Positions 46,818 through 56,571 of a stretch of DNA of 64,000 nucleotides are shown piece after piece; the first letter of the stretch is position 1; each line of letters starts with the position of its first letter. A model generated the notes under the pieces. The model saw only the letters and a list, made by a program, of their open reading frames with translations, did not search any database and was not told the DNA's origin. Made by a program: the position numbers and the translations under genes. Location of the stretch: the NCBI GenBank assembly GCA_943913655.1, contig CALTZA010000002.1, forward strand, positions 116,839-180,838, written 5' to 3'. Origin of the DNA: an uncultured Francisella sp. GTDB taxonomy: Bacteria; Pseudomonadota; Gammaproteobacteria; Burkholderiales; Neisseriaceae.

Positions 46818-48275
46818 CTATTGACAGGATTGGATTCCTGATAAGATTGTCGTTTTGATTTCTAGATATGCATCCAATCCATGATTAGATCCCTCGCGAC
46901 CTTCACCTGAATGTTTCATTCCACCAAAAGGCACAGAGGCATAAGAGATGCTTCCAGTGTTTCCTCCCACCATACCGAATTGTAATTCACGTGATACTCG
47001 CAACATTCGTGCCAAATCTTTTGAATAGCAATAAGCTGCCAATCCTGCTGTGGTTTTGTTGGCAAGGTATAAGGCTTCTTCTTCCGTCTCAAAAGCAATC
47101 AATGACAAAACTGGACCAAAAATTTCTTGCTCAAAAAGCATCATACTAGGGGTCACTTCGGTGATAATGGTTGGTTCATAAAAACAAGCACCTAAAGAGG
47201 AAACTTTCCCTCCTATGACCAAAGTGGCACCTTCTTTAACCGCTGTTTGCACTAAGGCATCCACCTTTTTCACCGCCGCTTCATTGATAAGCGGCCCCAA
47301 CTCAACATCCTGTTGATATGGATCTCCCATGCGCAATTCTGTAACTTTTTGCTTTAATAACTCTAACAGTTGTGGATAAATTTTTTTCTGCACCAACACT
47401 CGATTAGCGGCTACGCAGGTTTGCCCACTATTTCTAAACTTGGCATGCATTAAACCTTTACATGCTTCTTCTAAATCTGCATCATCAAATACAATAAAAG
47501 GCGCATTACCGCCCAATTCCATTGCTGTGTGTTTGTGCGTTATAACACACTGGCGCTTTAATTCCTCTCCCACCTTAGTAGAACCAGTAAACGAAACTTG
47601 ACGTACCAAGGGGTGCGATGTCAGCACCTTGACGATCTTATCAGATTCACCAGTAACAATGTTCATCACCCCTTTAGGGAAACCAACCATCATCGCAAGC
47701 TCAGCCAAAGCCAACGCAGAAAAAGGCGCTTCTTTAGAAGGTTTGACGACCACAGTACAACCAGCAGCCAAAGCAGGGGCTATTTTTCTTGTCAACATGG
47801 CATTAGGAAAATTCCATGGTGTGATTAAAGCGCATACTCCTACTGGTTCTCGGGTAACAAAAATGAGGCTGTTCTTATCGCTGGGAATAATTTCACCATT
47901 ATGATGTTCAATTAATTGACAAAACCATTCAATAAAGGAAGCACCATATCTAACCTCAGCCACTGCTTCCTCTAATGGTTTACCAGTTTCATCACTAATA
48001 ATTTGTGCAAGATCTAATTCATGTTCAAGAACCAAGCAATACCATTTATGCATTAATTGAGCTTTTTCTTTTGCCGGTGTAGTTCTCCATAGAGAAAGCG
48101 CTGTATGGGCAGCTTGTATCGCTTCTTCAACTTGCTGTGCAGACATACATGGCACCGTCTCAATGGTTTCTTCACTGGCAGGATTAAATACGGCTTGTCG
48201 TTTGCTTCCATTACCGACCCAGTGCCCATTAATTAGGCATAAATTTTTTAAAAGTAACTGGTTGTTTAATTGCAT
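46818..48275 (-). CDS. gabD: Succinate-semialdehyde dehydrogenase (NADP-type), GabD family
   Basis: An aldehyde dehydrogenase that oxidises succinate semialdehyde to succinate. The catalytic Cys is in FRNSGQTCVAANRVLVQ and the Glu in TAMELGGNAPFIVFDDAD. The nucleotide-binding region is VSFTGSTKVGEELKRQ, and the substrate-contact end is YASVPFGGMKHSGEGREGSN. The 485-residue length and the SYASVPFGG motif favour GabD over other aldehyde dehydrogenases. It is the first gene of the series that includes accA. Confidence 0.9.
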   Translation of the reverse strand: MQLNNQLLLKNLCLINGHWVGNGSKRQAVFNPASEETIETVPCMSAQQVEEAIQAAHTALSLWRTTPAKEKAQLMHKWYCLVLEHELDLAQIISDETGKPLEEAVAEVRYGASFIEWFCQLIEHHNGEIIPSDKNSLIFVTREPVGVCALITPWNFPNAMLTRKIAPALAAGCTVVVKPSKEAPFSALALAELAMMVGFPKGVMNIVTGESDKIVKVLTSHPLVRQVSFTGSTKVGEELKRQCVITHKHTAMELGGNAPFIVFDDADLEEACKGLMHAKFRNSGQTCVAANRVLVQKKIYPQLLELLKQKVTELRMGDPYQQDVELGPLINEAAVKKVDALVQTAVKEGATLVIGGKVSSLGACFYEPTIITEVTPSMMLFEQEIFGPVLSLIAFETEEEALYLANKTTAGLAAYCYSKDLARMLRVSRELQFGMVGGNTGSISYASVPFGGMKHSGEGREGSNHGLDAYLEIKTTILSGIQSCQ

Positions 48276-48643
48276 AATACCTTTAAGTGTAATGTATTAA
48301 AGAGTAGTACTTGCATTGGTAATGCTTTCATGTATCTTTAAGCAAATATAGCAGACTATCTTCTCATTCTACTTTATTGTAGAGTTAGAGTTCTATTTTC
48401 TTAGCTAGAAGATAACAATTTACCGACGGCACCTAGCGCATATCTATTTTACAACAAAAAGATGCCGCCAAGTAGTGTTGAGCATCGATGGTATGAGCTG
48501 TAATAGCTATGTTAAAAACCATAAGATAGAGGCTAGTATCGGTAAAATTTAAGCTGGATTGATTAAAAAGGCACTTCTCACTTTAAAATATTAAATCCTC
48601 GGTTAAAAAAATTGATTTTTGATATTTTTTCTGGGTAAATACT
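48276..48643. other. Intergenic region before copA, with a gene remnant
   Basis: This 368-bp divergent spacer lies between gabD and copA. It holds a heavy-metal-associated domain remnant at 48475-48552, listed separately. A CueR-type promoter palindrome was looked for by eye and not found. Confidence 0.5.
48475..48552 (+). pseudogene. Remnant of a CopZ-like heavy-metal-binding domain
   Basis: Read from the GTG at 48475, the frame gives VLSIDGMSCNSYVKN before it breaks down (stop at 48550). GMSCNS plus the following valine-lysine matches the GMxCxxC metal-binding loop of HMA domains, but the second Cys is Tyr. It lies 92 bp upstream of copA. It is therefore probably the end of a small copper-chaperone gene or a lost duplicate of the CopA N-terminal domain. 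Confidence 0.5.
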
Positions 48644-50791
48644 ATGAATAAGAGTCAGCAGATTTTACATTTACAGATAGAGGGGATGCATTGTCAAAAT
48701 TGCGCATCCCGTATCGAGCGCGTTCTACAGCGTGAGTCAGCTATTATGCAAGCTAATGTGAACTTTGCAAGTGAGGAAGTACGAATACATTACTGTCCTC
48801 AAAAAATTGATCCAAATACGATCATCGCATTAATTGAACAAGCAGGTTTTAAAGTCAGTGAGCAGCAAAACAACTGGGAGCAAGAACAACCAACTTTCTT
48901 TCCCTGGAATTTATGTGGCTTATGGTTGATTGCCTTTATTTTTTTCATCCACATGTGCAGTATGTGGTTATCAATTGATTTTTTTATTTTCCCCTTAGCA
49001 GCCCAGTTTTTTTTCTCATCCATCGCCCAGCTGTTGGCCACACCACTATATAAAAGTGCATGGGCCTCTATCAAAAGTGGGCTAGCCAACATGGATGTGT
49101 TGATCACCCTAGGCAGCACAAGTACTTGGTTACTATCTTCTCTACTTTACTTTTTTTGGCACGGTCCCTGTTATTTTGAAGCGAATGTGATGTTGCTAGC
49201 TTTTATTGGCTTAGGTAAATATCTAGAAACCCAAGTCAAACATAAAAGTTTAAGCAATATTCAAAGTTTAGTGGAACTCCTTCCTTCTGAAGTTAAGACT
49301 TATAGAAATGGTAAATGGCAACTATTGAAACGTCAGGCTATTAAAGTAGGAGATTTGGTGCAATGTACAGTGGGCGAAAAGATACCAGCAGATGCAGTTG
49401 TCATATCTGGGGAAGCCTGGCTTGATCAAAGCCATTTAACAGGGGAATCTATGCTCATAGCAAAGAAAATTCAAGACCAAGTATTAGCTGGGGCTATGGT
49501 GATTCAAGGGAGCCTTCAGATACGTATCAAAGCATTGGGCAAAGAAACATTGCTGGGAGATATGATCGAAGCTTTACGTGAAGCACAAGCAAGTAAAGCG
49601 CCGATTGCAAATCTTGCTGATCAAATTGCACAAATCTTTGTACCAATGATTATTGTGCTTGCCTTATGTACCTTTTTGGCTAATTATTTTTATCTTCATT
49701 CTTTCGCAGAAGCTTTGCTGCGTTGCGCTGCTGTATTAGTAATTTCCTGCCCTTGCGCTTTAGGGCTAGCCACACCAGCAGCAATCATGGTAGCTTTAGG
49801 TTTGGCTAGCCGCCATGGCATCTGGTTTAAAAATGCTCAATCACTTGAAAAAGCCGCGCACATTCGTGCTATTGTTTTTGACAAAACAGGTACTTTAACG
49901 CAAGGACAGCCACAATTAATTGATTTCTGGATCCCTCCAAAAAGTAATATTGATAATAAAACACTGTTATCCATCGCTGCCTCTCTTGAAACACATAGCA
50001 ATCATCCGCTGGCCAAGGGATTATTGAAACAAGTTTTACCTGAAACATTGCTATCAGTTACTCATATCCATAATGTTCTCGGTGAAGGCATAGAAGGAGA
50101 AATTAAAGATATTGGTACCGTGAGAATAGGCAAACCAACATTCACACATGCGCGTCTTCCTGAAAATTTACCTGATCTCTGGCAAAGTGCTACGGTGATG
50201 AGTATTACCATTAATGGACAAACTGCTGGCGCTTTGGCTATGGCAGATACAGTGTTACCAAGTGCCAAATGTGCCATTTCTCATTTAAAACAGTTACACA
50301 TTATCCCCTATATATTAAGTGGTGATCATGTTCGTGTAGTCGATCAAATTGGTCACGAAGTGGGCATTGATCCTGAACACAGTTTCGCCGATCAACTACC
50401 TCGTGATAAAGTCAATGTAATCAAACATCTTGTTTCCAAACATCATCAAGTAGCCATGGTGGGGGATGGGGTAAATGACGCCCCAGCCTTGGCTCAAGCG
50501 GACCTAGGTATTGCTATGGGCAGCGGATCAGATGTTGCCAATCAAACAGCAGATGTGGTGCTGCTGAATCACTCACTAACGGCAGTTGTTGATACACTTT
50601 TAATTGGCAAAGCCGCTGTAACAAATATTAAACAAAATCTATTTTTCGCATTTGTCTATAATATCACTGCTATTCCTTTAGCTGCATGCGGCTTTTTTAA
50701 TCCAGCAATTGCTGGATTAACGATGGCCATAAGCTCTATTTCTGTAATTATTAATGCCTTGCGCTTAAATCGTACTTCGCTTAGCTCCTAA
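48644..50791 (+). CDS. copA: Copper-translocating P-type ATPase CopA
   Basis: A P1B-ATPase that exports Cu(I) from the cytoplasm. One N-terminal HMA domain carries GMHCQNCASRIERVL. Eight membrane helices are expected, with the CPC motif in VISCPCALGLATPAAIMVAL. The phosphorylation site is VFDKTGTLTQGQPQL, the actuator motif is LTGESM, and the HP locus is HSNHPLAKG. The nucleotide-hinge part is MVGDGVNDAPALAQADLGIA. The 715-residue length, with only one HMA unit, is on the short side but complete. A HMA remnant lies just upstream. Confidence 0.94.
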   Translation: MNKSQQILHLQIEGMHCQNCASRIERVLQRESAIMQANVNFASEEVRIHYCPQKIDPNTIIALIEQAGFKVSEQQNNWEQEQPTFFPWNLCGLWLIAFIFFIHMCSMWLSIDFFIFPLAAQFFFSSIAQLLATPLYKSAWASIKSGLANMDVLITLGSTSTWLLSSLLYFFWHGPCYFEANVMLLAFIGLGKYLETQVKHKSLSNIQSLVELLPSEVKTYRNGKWQLLKRQAIKVGDLVQCTVGEKIPADAVVISGEAWLDQSHLTGESMLIAKKIQDQVLAGAMVIQGSLQIRIKALGKETLLGDMIEALREAQASKAPIANLADQIAQIFVPMIIVLALCTFLANYFYLHSFAEALLRCAAVLVISCPCALGLATPAAIMVALGLASRHGIWFKNAQSLEKAAHIRAIVFDKTGTLTQGQPQLIDFWIPPKSNIDNKTLLSIAASLETHSNHPLAKGLLKQVLPETLLSVTHIHNVLGEGIEGEIKDIGTVRIGKPTFTHARLPENLPDLWQSATVMSITINGQTAGALAMADTVLPSAKCAISHLKQLHIIPYILSGDHVRVVDQIGHEVGIDPEHSFADQLPRDKVNVIKHLVSKHHQVAMVGDGVNDAPALAQADLGIAMGSGSDVANQTADVVLLNHSLTAVVDTLLIGKAAVTNIKQNLFFAFVYNITAIPLAACGFFNPAIAGLTMAISSISVIINALRLNRTSLSS

Positions 50792-50864
50792 AGTAAAACA
50801 ATTCATCGATAAGAGTTTGCAAAAATAGTATAAAATCGCAGCTATTTAGCAGACTAAATTACTG

Positions 50865-51557
50865 ATGAGAGAGCCATTAAAAAATTGGATAGCCCGTCAC
50901 GGCCTAAGCCAGATTACCAACTGTGCAAAAACTATTAGGCATGCTTTTCCTATACTAAGCACCAAACGCTTGCTATTGCGTCAGTTAACATATGCCGATG
51001 CAGCAGATTTGCTAGCCTATCTCTCCAATAAAGAAGTAACAAAACATTATGATTTAGCACAGCTTCACAGCTTACAGGACGCTGAGCACTTAATCCATTA
51101 TTGGAATAATACATACAAACAACACAGTGCAATCCGTTGGGCCATCACGTTGAAAAGTCATAATGGCAAAGTCATCGGCACCTGCGGCTTACACAATTTT
51201 TGTTTGGAACATTACCGTGGAGAAATTGGCTATGATCTACATCCTCATTTTTGGCAGCAAGGATATATGACTGAAGCCTTAATTGCGGTGCAAGAATATG
51301 CTTTTAGAAAACTCAAACTTCATCGTCTAGAAGCCTTTACTCTTTCAGAAAATATCGCCTCACGGGCTTTATTGCTCAAAACAGGTTTACATTACGAAGG
51401 ATTACTGCGCGATTATTTTTGGAATAAAGGCAGTTACAAAAACACTGAAGTTTTTTCTATTTTATTGGCGGATTGGAAAAATGATAGAAAGCGTAAAAAA
51501 ATCACTGATCAAGCCAAGAAAAGCACACAACATCAACCCTGTGCTACCCAAGATTAG
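50865..51557 (+). CDS. GNAT-family N-acetyltransferase, RimJ/RimL-like
   Basis: A 230-residue acetyltransferase of the RimJ/RimL (Acetyltransf_3) subgroup. Core motifs are RLLLRQLTYADAADLLAYLS, the substrate-side GTCGLHNFCLEHYRGEIGYD and the acetyl-CoA loop HFWQQGYMTEALIAVQEYAF. The helix-strand LHRLEAFTLSENIASRALLL and YEGLLRDYFWNKG complete the fold. The target cannot be predicted; protein N-terminal alanine or a small molecule are both possible. It lies 73 bp after copA on the same strand and is convergent with tkt. Confidence 0.82.
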   Translation: MREPLKNWIARHGLSQITNCAKTIRHAFPILSTKRLLLRQLTYADAADLLAYLSNKEVTKHYDLAQLHSLQDAEHLIHYWNNTYKQHSAIRWAITLKSHNGKVIGTCGLHNFCLEHYRGEIGYDLHPHFWQQGYMTEALIAVQEYAFRKLKLHRLEAFTLSENIASRALLLKTGLHYEGLLRDYFWNKGSYKNTEVFSILLADWKNDRKRKKITDQAKKSTQHQPCATQD

Positions 51558-51579
51558 ATTGCTGATTCTATAGCTACTG

Positions 51580-53565
51580 TCAAGATAACATATCAACAAT
51601 TTCTTGCACAATTTTATCAACAGTAATTTCAAAAGCTTGGAAAAGTTGATCTGCTGGAGCTGACGCCCCAAAATGATCAATACCAACAACTCGGCCTTCG
51701 CGCCCAACATAGCGATACCAGTCATGTGTGCTACCTGCTTCCACTGCCATCCTTGGCAAATCAGTTGGCAGTACGCTTTTCTGATAAGCAAAAGACTGTT
51801 CATCAAAAACTGATGAAGAGGGCATTGACACAACATTCACCTGGATACCTCGACTTTGTAATATCTTTTGCGCCTCCATCGCCAACTGCACTTCAGAGCC
51901 AGTAGCCACAATCACTGCTTGAGGTTGATCCGCTTGTAAAAGGACATAGGCTCCTTTTTTAATTGCCGCTAACTGATCTTTGTTACGCCGCATAAAGGTT
52001 GTATCTTGCCGTGTGAACACCAAAACAGTTGGCTTATCGATTGATTCAATTGCTGCGATCCAAGCAACAAAAGACTCTACCGCATCACAAGGTCGCCATA
52101 AATTTAGACCTGGGATTAGTCTTAAACTAGCCAAATGTTCAATCGGCTGATGGGTTGGACCATCTTCTCCCACACCGATAGAATCATGGGTAAAAATAAA
52201 GATCACACCGATTTTCATTAACGCCGCCATACGGATGGCATTTCTTGCATAGTCGCTAAATACCAAAAAAGTTGCTCCCAAAGGACGCCAACCCCCATGC
52301 AAAAATATCCCATTCATCATCGCCGACATGCCAAATTCGCGGACACCATAATGAATATAGTTGCCCCATTTTTCAGCAGTCACAGAATGTGCTTGTGGGT
52401 TATCTGTTAAATTCGAGGGAGTTAGGTCTGCTGAACCTCCTAGTAATTCGGGTAATTCTGTATAAAGGTATTCAATACTATTTTGGCTTGCCTTGCGTGT
52501 GGCTAGATTGTGCGGTTGGAAATTGATTTCTTGCAACTTAACACTGACATGGGCTGCAAACTCATCAGGCAAGCGATGCTGCAAACGACGCAATAGCTCT
52601 ACCGCTTGCTTAGGATAATTTTTCTGATAGTCAGCAAAAAGCCTTCGCCAACGGTCCTCAAGCGCTTCTCCTCTAGTTGTTGCATCCCATTTTGCATATA
52701 TTTCATCAGAAATTACAAAAGGTTGCTCAGTCCAAGATAAAGCAGTTCGCATATTAGCGATTTCTTGTACACTCAAAGGAGCTCCATGCAATCGTGCACT
52801 GCCTTCATTGACTCCTGCACCTTTACCAATTACTGTTTGACAACAAATGAGTGTTGGTTGAGTTTGATTTCTCTTAGCTTGCTCAATGGCCTGATCAATG
52901 GCCTGCATATGATGCCCATCAACCTGAGGAATCACTTGCCAACCATAAGCACGAAATCGAGCAGGGACATCTTCGTCAAACCAACCTTTCGTGTTACCAT
53001 CGATGGAAATATGATTATCATCGTACAATACAATTAACTTGCCCAATTTTAGCGTACCGGCCAAAGAACAAACTTCATGAGAAATGCCTTCCATAAGGCA
53101 CCCATCTCCCACAAAAACGTAGGTGTAGTGATCAATAATAGGGAAGTTTGGCATATTAAATTCTTGGCTAAGTAATTTTTCAGCCAGCGCCATGCCAACA
53201 GCATTGGCAAGTCCTTGCCCCAATGGACCTGTGGTTGTTTCCACACCTGGAGTATGTTCAAACTCAGGATGTCCTGGTGTTTTGCTCTGATATTGACGAA
53301 ATTTTTTTAAATCCTCAATACTTAAATCATATCCAGTTAAATGCAGTAGGCTATATAGTAAGGCCGAAGCGTGACCGTTGGACAAAATAAAGCGATCTCG
53401 ATTAATAAAATGCGGATTACGTGGATTATGCTTTAGATGTCTATTCCATAAAACCGTAGCCATGTCTGCCATACCAAGAGGTGCTCCAGGATGTCCGGAA
53501 TTGGCTTGGCGTATCATATCAACAGACAAAAAGCGAAGTGCATTGGCAAGAGAAAGCTCATACAT
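51580..53565 (-). CDS. tkt: Transketolase
   Basis: A thiamine-diphosphate enzyme of the pentose-phosphate pathway. The N-terminal half has NALRFLSVDMIRQANSGHPG and VETTTGPLGQGLANAVGMAL. The ThDP loop is YVFVGDGCLMEGISHEVCSL, ending with YDDNHISIDG. The pyrimidine half has IHYGVREFGMSAMMNGIFLH with the catalytic Glu, and FTHDSIGVGEDGPTHQPIEH. The 661-residue length is standard. The gene starts about 100 bp downstream of the exbD gene's end, on the same strand. Confidence 0.95.
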   Translation of the reverse strand: MYELSLANALRFLSVDMIRQANSGHPGAPLGMADMATVLWNRHLKHNPRNPHFINRDRFILSNGHASALLYSLLHLTGYDLSIEDLKKFRQYQSKTPGHPEFEHTPGVETTTGPLGQGLANAVGMALAEKLLSQEFNMPNFPIIDHYTYVFVGDGCLMEGISHEVCSLAGTLKLGKLIVLYDDNHISIDGNTKGWFDEDVPARFRAYGWQVIPQVDGHHMQAIDQAIEQAKRNQTQPTLICCQTVIGKGAGVNEGSARLHGAPLSVQEIANMRTALSWTEQPFVISDEIYAKWDATTRGEALEDRWRRLFADYQKNYPKQAVELLRRLQHRLPDEFAAHVSVKLQEINFQPHNLATRKASQNSIEYLYTELPELLGGSADLTPSNLTDNPQAHSVTAEKWGNYIHYGVREFGMSAMMNGIFLHGGWRPLGATFLVFSDYARNAIRMAALMKIGVIFIFTHDSIGVGEDGPTHQPIEHLASLRLIPGLNLWRPCDAVESFVAWIAAIESIDKPTVLVFTRQDTTFMRRNKDQLAAIKKGAYVLLQADQPQAVIVATGSEVQLAMEAQKILQSRGIQVNVVSMPSSSVFDEQSFAYQKSVLPTDLPRMAVEAGSTHDWYRYVGREGRVVGIDHFGASAPADQLFQAFEITVDKIVQEIVDMLS

Positions 53566-53669
53566 GATTTTTAAAAGTAAAAGTGGCCTATTTAGGTGAT
53601 GATGGTAAAACTGATCGCATGAAAAAACAAGGGGAAAATAATCTTAGTTCACTGATAATTTAAGATAGG

Positions 53670-54092
53670 CTAAGGTAAACTATCCTCATGTCTGATGACA
53701 AAACCAACTTTTTTTACCCCCGCTTCTTGCGCAATACCAAGGGCTTTGGCCACATATTTGTAATCGACTTCTTCATCAGCCGAGATAGCCAATACAGGGT
53801 CTTCTTTATTTTTTATCTTATTGTGTAAAAGAGAAGCAAATTTATCTGTGGAAACAAGTTGCCTGGAAATAAAATAATTGCCTTGCTTATCAATCGTTAG
53901 ATGCAAAGAATTTTGTTCAGCAGTTGGTAACTGATGAATATTTGTGCTTGGTAAACGTATAGCAATTGTATAGGTCAGTACTGGCATAGTAATCATAAAA
54001 GTAATCATCAATACCAGCATCACATCTACCAAAGGAGTTACATTGATTTCAGCAATTGGGCGGTTATTCTCTTCTTCTAATGGAGTCCACAT
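53670..54092 (-). CDS. exbD: ExbD/TolR-family energy-transducing protein
   Basis: Part of a proton-driven motor in the inner membrane. A single transmembrane helix at about residues 22-44 holds the key Asp (INVTPLVDVMLVLMITFMIT). A periplasmic domain follows (LHLTIDKQGNYFI; PVLAISADEEVDYKYVAKAL). The 140-residue length suits either ExbD or TolR. Neither tonB nor tolA/tolB/pal lies nearby, so ExbD versus TolR cannot be settled; the choice of symbol is tentative. The start is 2 bp from the stop of the partner exbB. Confidence 0.8.
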   Translation of the reverse strand: MWTPLEEENNRPIAEINVTPLVDVMLVLMITFMITMPVLTYTIAIRLPSTNIHQLPTAEQNSLHLTIDKQGNYFISRQLVSTDKFASLLHNKIKNKEDPVLAISADEEVDYKYVAKALGIAQEAGVKKVGFVIRHEDSLP

Positions 54093-54094
54093 AA

Positions 54095-54733
54095 TTAATC
54101 CTCCTCTTCTTTCATTAATTCAATCCGGAGTTCTTCAGCAAACTCAAGTAATTGAGCACTGAGTCTGGCAGATTGTGTGGTAAAAATGTTATAGAACAAT
54201 ATGGCAGGAACCGCCACGAATAGTCCAAATGCAGTGGACAAAAGTGCTTCTCCAATGGGAGCAGTAACATCAGCCATCAGCACCTGCCCTTTGGCACTAA
54301 TATGCATTAACGCATGATAAATACCCAAAACAGTTCCAAACAAACCGATGAAAGGAGCCATAGCACCGATAGAAGCTAAAGCAGAGAGCCAAACACGAAT
54401 TTTCTGCTGTTTATTCAATAAAAATTTGCGAAAAACACAGCCTATGTAAGCATCTAAGCTCAGCTTTTCTCTGATGGATTGATTGAGTATATAATCTTTT
54501 TTACTTTGTCTTAATAATTGCTGTAATTGCGCTAAAAAGTTATTACCACTAATGCCCGAGAGATCTTCTTTTTTGCCTTGTTCTAAAAATTGACAACGGC
54601 CCATATTAATCGCGCGAAATTGACGCCATTTAAGAATAGCAATGGTCCAGCTCATGACACTCATTACTAATAAAATTGCGCAGATAATGAAAAGTACATA
54701 ACTTTCACCCGATAATATTTTGCCCCCAAACAT
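54095..54733 (-). CDS. exbB: ExbB/TolQ-family proton channel protein
   Basis: The channel-forming subunit that pairs with ExbD/TolR. Three transmembrane helices are seen, at about residues 8-30, 115-140 and 155-180. The conserved block is LSALASIGAMAPFIGLFGTV, then ADVTAPIGEALLSTAFGLFV and AVPAILFYN. The 212-residue length is typical. The gene is the first of a two-gene unit with exbD. Which outer-membrane partner it powers is unknown, because no TonB or TolA is in the window. Confidence 0.82.
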   Translation of the reverse strand: MFGGKILSGESYVLFIICAILLVMSVMSWTIAILKWRQFRAINMGRCQFLEQGKKEDLSGISGNNFLAQLQQLLRQSKKDYILNQSIREKLSLDAYIGCVFRKFLLNKQQKIRVWLSALASIGAMAPFIGLFGTVLGIYHALMHISAKGQVLMADVTAPIGEALLSTAFGLFVAVPAILFYNIFTTQSARLSAQLLEFAEELRIELMKEEED

Positions 54734-55439
54734 CTACTCTCTCCTCTTTTTACAATTAGTCAATCTACTGCATACTCAAACAAAATCTACAGTCAAAACA
54801 TCAATCCACATTATTAATAGATCAACTGCTAAAAAACCAAGGCTGCTCTTAAATTTACTGAGCAAAGATGATAATAGCCACTTATGGGCATCAGCCATCC
54901 TACCTCTCTTGAAAGATTTTGTATAGTCATCTTCTCTTATCAGCTGGGTAATTTTCCTTCGCTTAATGCTTAATATAATACATGCCCCCAGAATATCCTC
55001 TTTACCATAAACATTTTCACACCAAGAATATAAAGTATCTTATGAGGTGAATCCCGAGGATGGCTTTTTGGCAAGATCATTATGTTTCTCAACGTTTATC
55101 TTAAATATATTGCATCATTTCATGAACCCAATGAATCCACCAGAAATTAAGACAATTTTATAGTAGGAGCGAGAAAATCGAAGAAATCATACCCAATGGA
55201 TTAATAAAAACTATTTAATAAGCTAATCAATACTGTAACAAATAAAAAAGCTTTCAGAAAAAATACTAATTTTTCCTTTATTTCATCAATACCCATAAAT
55301 AATCACTTCATCACAAACTTATCTCATTTTCTCTACAGTGAAAACTTTTTGTATCTCACTTCTGTATTTCTTTTAAATAATTAAGAAACATATTTTTAAG
55401 GTGCAAAATGTCCCGTTGCTTCAGTCCAAAGGCTATCAA
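54734..55439. other. Non-coding stretch at the left edge of the accessory region
   Basis: Only short random frames occur and nothing is recognised. From here to the right edge intact genes become rare and the DNA more AT-rich. This is where I place the start of the accessory region. Confidence 0.45.
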
Positions 55440-55942
55440 CTGTTAAGATTATGAAAGGTATCATGCTTACCATCAATATGTTCTGCGCGTTTGCTGTACA
55501 AATTTTGTATCCTTTAACGGAAATTCATCTTGAGAAAATAACTTTCTTACTTCTACATAACTGTAACCGCCTAGTTTTTTGATATATTTAACAGTAGAAT
55601 TTTGGCATTTTCTATTTTTTCCAAGCTGTGACCTGTAAGTTGCGCTGTGCAACCTATGCCTTGGTCACCATAAATAATCAGCAAATCTAGGCCTGTATTC
55701 CATTAGGTCAGCTTCGCGGAGATTTGAGCAGGCCATTTACTTATAGCTCAGATAAGTGCTTATAACAGACAAATGCAAGACTTTCCTGTCCTCTTTGGGG
55801 CTTTAACCATAAGCTTACAGCATCTTTGAGCTGCACTGCTTGAATTTGGTAAACCAAAATCCAGGCCTAAGATCAAGAGCAGATGATATCTCTTTCTGAT
55901 TCTGAGTGAATAAAAAAGCTCATCTACTTCAAAGTTTTTCAT
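55440..55942 (-). pseudogene. Unidentified gene remnant
   Basis: On the minus strand several protein-like pieces in different frames follow each other. They are VDELFYSLRIRKRYHLLL from 55942, LLIIYGDQGIGCTAQLTGHS, HSLEKIENAKILLLNISKN, and then YIKKLGGYSYVEVRKLFSQD. Their continuity suggests one frameshifted gene. I do not recognise the family. Confidence 0.3.
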
Positions 55943-56571
55943 AATTTAAAGCTCTAAAGCTATAGATAGTGTACCCAAAAAGTTACAGGGTTAGTAGGTT
56001 AAGTCCTGATATAATCTTAATCTATATACTCCATACCTGACTAACGGTTACAATTGAGGGTGGATGCAACGCTTAGTACTGGTTTACACAATCAACAAAC
56101 AGCACTGATTCAATCCGTGATCAGCACATCCTGGGGCATCAGTCATTTTAGTTCTGACGTTTCAAGAATTTTTAGTGATATACGGTAAGGTTGAATCACC
56201 GATACAGGACACTGTGTGTTTAAACTAGTTTGTTTGGTCATTATTGCGACTAATACCGGCTGGCTTTCTAAGAGCTGCCTTTACGGCAGTACAGTAATTA
56301 TATAAAAAAAATCTACTAGTATTAACAAAGGATTAAACCCTAATCGTGCACCAATACCTTTATAGTTGTTATATTTATAAAAATTTACTTTTGGATGGGA
56401 GATTTATTTGGTTCATTTGGTTCCTGAAATTTAAAATATAATTCAGATCAGCTAGTGATAAAGTCTCCTCCTTACAAGAGATATAAGAAAGGGAAAATCG
56501 ATAAGATTGAAAGAAAAAAACGAATTTAATATGAAAAACTAGAAGAGCTTGGATCAACAAAGATTAATCGA
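55943..56571. other. Non-coding stretch holding a solitary CRISPR-like repeat
   Basis: No gene is recognised. A short open stretch near 56060 (TLSTGLHNQQTALIQSVIST) matches nothing I know. The I-F-like repeat at 56265-56294 is listed separately. Confidence 0.45.
56265..56294 (-). repeat. Solitary type I-F-like CRISPR repeat
   Basis: On the minus strand the sequence contains ACTGCCGTAAAGGCAGCT followed by CTTAGAAA. The canonical I-F repeat has CACTGCCGTATAGGCAGCT then TAGAAA. It thus keeps the perfect CTGCC/GGCAG stem and the 3' tail, with a 2-nt insertion and a diverged 5' end. No second repeat is found 60 bp to either side. It is closer to the generic I-F repeat than to the array at the right edge, whose stem contains GGTAG. 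Confidence 0.55.

Noticed and set aside
55760..55942. IS1-type transposase remnant (VDELF start)
   Set aside because: Only the first residues resemble the family; the rest in any frame does not fit, so it is left as unidentified.
56271..56290. The CTGCC/GGCAG hairpin as an intrinsic terminator
   Set aside because: No T-run follows the stem in either direction, and the flanking bases match an I-F repeat better.
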